Shown in pieces: positions 13,531 through 14,972 of a stretch of 14,972 nucleotides of DNA. Numbering within the stretch: position 1 is the stretch's first letter; every line of letters begins with the position of its first letter. Position numbers and translations under genes: made by a program. Origin of the DNA: an uncultured Candidatus Saccharibacteria bacterium. GTDB taxonomy: Bacteria; Patescibacteria; Saccharimonadia; Saccharimonadales; UBA4665. The stretch lies in the NCBI GenBank assembly GCA_946482575.1, contig CAMLRZ010000021.1, positions 1 to 14,972 on the forward strand, written 5' to 3'. The notes below the pieces were generated by a model, which ran no database searches, was not told the DNA's origin, and saw nothing but the letters and a program-made list of their open reading frames with translations.

Positions 13531-14859
13531 ATGAGCGATACGAATTCTGTTCTCGAGCAGGCCCAGGCCGTCCTTAAACACAACGATCGCGGACTGTATA
13601 CCATTCCGGCGCATCAACTGTATCCGCACCAATGGCTGTGGGACAGCTGTTTTATCGCTATTGGATTACGCCACCTTGATATCGAGCGGGCCAAAATTGA
13701 AATCCTGACACTCCTGCGTGGCCAGTGGAAAAACGGCATGATTCCACACATGATCTTCACGCCTGGCAAGGCTTATCGGCGTGACCGCGAAATTTGGCGC
13801 AGCTGGGTGAGTCCTTTTGCGCCTGACCCAGAAGATGTTTGCACAAGCGGCATTACCCAGCCACCAATGTTAGCCGAGGCTATCGTGGCCATTGGCGAAA
13901 AAATGACGCTCGTGGAACGTCGCAGCTGGTATCGTCAAGTCTTTCCTGCTCTTTTGCAGCATCATATATGGCTGTATCGTGACCGTGACCCGCATGGTGA
14001 AGGCCTAACGCTCCAGATTCACCCCTGGGAAACCGGACTAGACAACAGCCCACCGTGGATGCATGAGTTACATGAGCATTTGCTGCCCTGGTGGATTCGT
14101 GCACTCGAGAAAACTAAACTTGAAACAGCGGTGGGTTGGTTCCGACGCGATACCAAAATTGTGCCGCGCGAGCAGCGCTTTAGCAACATTGACGCCATGG
14201 CTTTGTACGACACACAGCGTCGCTTGCGTCGCAAAAGCTACGAAATTGGCAAGATTTTGGACCACGCCCTATTTGCTATCGAGGATCTGGCGTTTAACTG
14301 CATCCTTATTCGGGCTAACGAACATTTGCTGCAGATTGCCAAAAGTATTCGCGCCGAAGTGCCGGCTGAGCTGTTGCTGTCTATTGACCTTACTCGCAAA
14401 TCGCTCGAAGAATTATGGGATCCCTACACCGAACAATATTATTCGCGGGACTTTGTTACACATCGTTTGATCAAAGTCCCCAGCATTGCTGCTCTTTTGC
14501 CGCTGTATACCGGCATTATCAGCAAAGAGCGTGCCGATATTCTGGTAAAAACAATCGAAAACGAGCATATTTTTGGACCATCATATCCGATCCCTTCGGC
14601 ACCGCTTAACACGCCGTGGTTCAACCCGCGCCGCTACTGGCAGGGCCCAACCTGGTTCAATACCAACTGGCTCATTATTGACGGCTTGCAGCGCTACGGG
14701 TATAAGCACCATGCTGAAGCGCTTATTGAAGGTTCGTTGGAGCTTGTTAAAGATGGCCATTTTAATGAATACTTTAACCCGCTCACTGGCGAGCCGCTGG
14801 GTTCACCCGACTTTAGCTGGACAGCCGCGATGACCATCGACTGGCTCAAAAAGAAATAA
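13531..14859 (+). CDS. (alpha/alpha)6-barrel glycoside hydrolase, GH63/MGH1-like
   Basis: A 442-residue protein whose motifs match the six-hairpin hydrolases that include mannosylglycerate hydrolase, GH63 glucosidases and trehalase-like enzymes. YPHQWLWDSCFIAIG (31-45), NGMIPHM (68-74) and TSGITQPP (105-112) line the sugar pocket. HPWETGLDNSPPW (164-176) carries the probable general acid D171, and HFNEYFNPLTGEPLG (410-424) carries the probable base E413, followed by FSWTAA. YWQGPTWFNTNW (369-380) is another conserved pocket segment. No signal peptide is seen, so it probably acts on a cytosolic compatible solute or short glucoside; the substrate is not determined. I use ATG 13531, where homologues begin and a TATACT box ends ten bases before; the longer open frame upstream is just read-through of the promoter region and the opposite gene. 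Confidence 0.92.
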   Translation: MSDTNSVLEQAQAVLKHNDRGLYTIPAHQLYPHQWLWDSCFIAIGLRHLDIERAKIEILTLLRGQWKNGMIPHMIFTPGKAYRRDREIWRSWVSPFAPDPEDVCTSGITQPPMLAEAIVAIGEKMTLVERRSWYRQVFPALLQHHIWLYRDRDPHGEGLTLQIHPWETGLDNSPPWMHELHEHLLPWWIRALEKTKLETAVGWFRRDTKIVPREQRFSNIDAMALYDTQRRLRRKSYEIGKILDHALFAIEDLAFNCILIRANEHLLQIAKSIRAEVPAELLLSIDLTRKSLEELWDPYTEQYYSRDFVTHRLIKVPSIAALLPLYTGIISKERADILVKTIENEHIFGPSYPIPSAPLNTPWFNPRRYWQGPTWFNTNWLIIDGLQRYGYKHHAEALIEGSLELVKDGHFNEYFNPLTGEPLGSPDFSWTAAMTIDWLKKK

Positions 14860-14972
14860 CACCGTGCCCTACAATACGGGTCCTGTCACTCATGGATACC
14901 TCCCCATGTGCTCGCCTTTTACGGCTGCGGCAATGGGTGCCCCTCCATCCGTGCCACCCGCAACGAGTGCGC
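14860..14972. other. Unassigned GC-rich right end
   Basis: The final 113 bases are clearly richer in G+C than the rest and all three plus-strand frames stay open. On the minus strand one frame of 26 codons is open from the window edge to a TGA at 14890-14892. Small inverted repeats are visible: CATGG/CCATG around 14891-14907, and GGGTG/CACCC near 14936-14958. No T-run terminates the hydrolase gene. It may be the edge of a structured RNA or of another gene; I recognise no motif of RNase P RNA, tmRNA, SRP RNA or rRNA. Confidence 0.3.

Noticed and set aside
14957..14972. CCCGCAACGAG near the right edge, as in the conserved 1100 region of 16S rRNA
   Set aside because: The bases before it do not match 16S at all and the following bases differ; an 11-base match is likely chance.
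14860..14972. Possible end of RNase P RNA on the minus strand (ACAGGACCCG resembling ACAGAACCCGG)
   Set aside because: The invariant A in ACAGAA is changed and neither the GGCTTA that follows nor the other conserved regions are present.
1..14972. CRISPR array, tRNA genes, insertion sequences or prophage genes
   Set aside because: No regularly spaced repeats, cloverleaf structures, transposase motifs or phage genes were found on either strand.

Overview
The window is a compact, bacterial-type stretch of about 15 kb with roughly 50% GC. It holds 18 complete protein genes, one gene cut by the left edge, and an unassigned 113-base right end. Several features fit a Patescibacteria/CPR genome, most likely Candidatus Saccharibacteria: very short intergenic gaps, overlapping convergent gene ends, small reduced versions of housekeeping genes, a PheS with a four-cysteine insertion, and the mix of gene families. 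This assignment is inference from gene content; there is no rRNA or other phylogenetic marker that settles it.

Left part (1-3700). A Crp/Fnr-type regulator is cut by the left edge. Divergent from it is a DJ-1/PfpI-family protein, then a 51-residue DUF6496-type basic protein and a strong bidirectional terminator shared with inorganic pyrophosphatase (ppa, minus strand). Divergent from ppa is a two-gene plus-strand unit: a glycerophosphodiester phosphodiesterase-like protein and a flavin reductase of the ferredoxin-NAD(P)H reductase fold. The end of that unit overlaps a convergent, membrane-anchored cupredoxin-like protein that has lost most of its copper ligands.

Middle (3700-12000), all on the minus strand. 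In transcription order these are pheS - HIT protein - pheT - ABC exporter, then Nudix - FKBP prolyl isomerase, then glutaredoxin - trxB - cupredoxin. The first unit gives both phenylalanyl-tRNA synthetase subunits with a HIT protein gene between them. The last unit is a small thiol-redox unit: thioredoxin reductase sits directly behind a glutaredoxin/NrdH-like protein, and no thioredoxin is seen.

Right part (12000-14972). An unrecognised acidic protein precedes a YajQ-family protein. A protein of unknown family with an HTH-like segment is convergent with yajQ and divergent from an (alpha/alpha)6 glycoside hydrolase of the GH63/MGH1-like group. The two divergent genes share a promoter region with a perfect 12-bp palindrome and a direct repeat. 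The last 113 bases are GC-rich and open in all three plus-strand frames; I could not assign them.

Regulatory theme: five genes (crp-like, nudix, pheS, yajQ, glycoside hydrolase) have a good -10 hexamer ending only 6 or 10 bases before the start codon and no Shine-Dalgarno sequence. Most other genes, both internal operon genes and PfpI, DUF6496, ppa and the acidic protein, have clear purine-rich ribosome sites. This suggests widespread leaderless or near-leaderless transcripts. A second whole-window pattern is that none of the 18 complete genes stops with TGA (13 TAA, 5 TAG).
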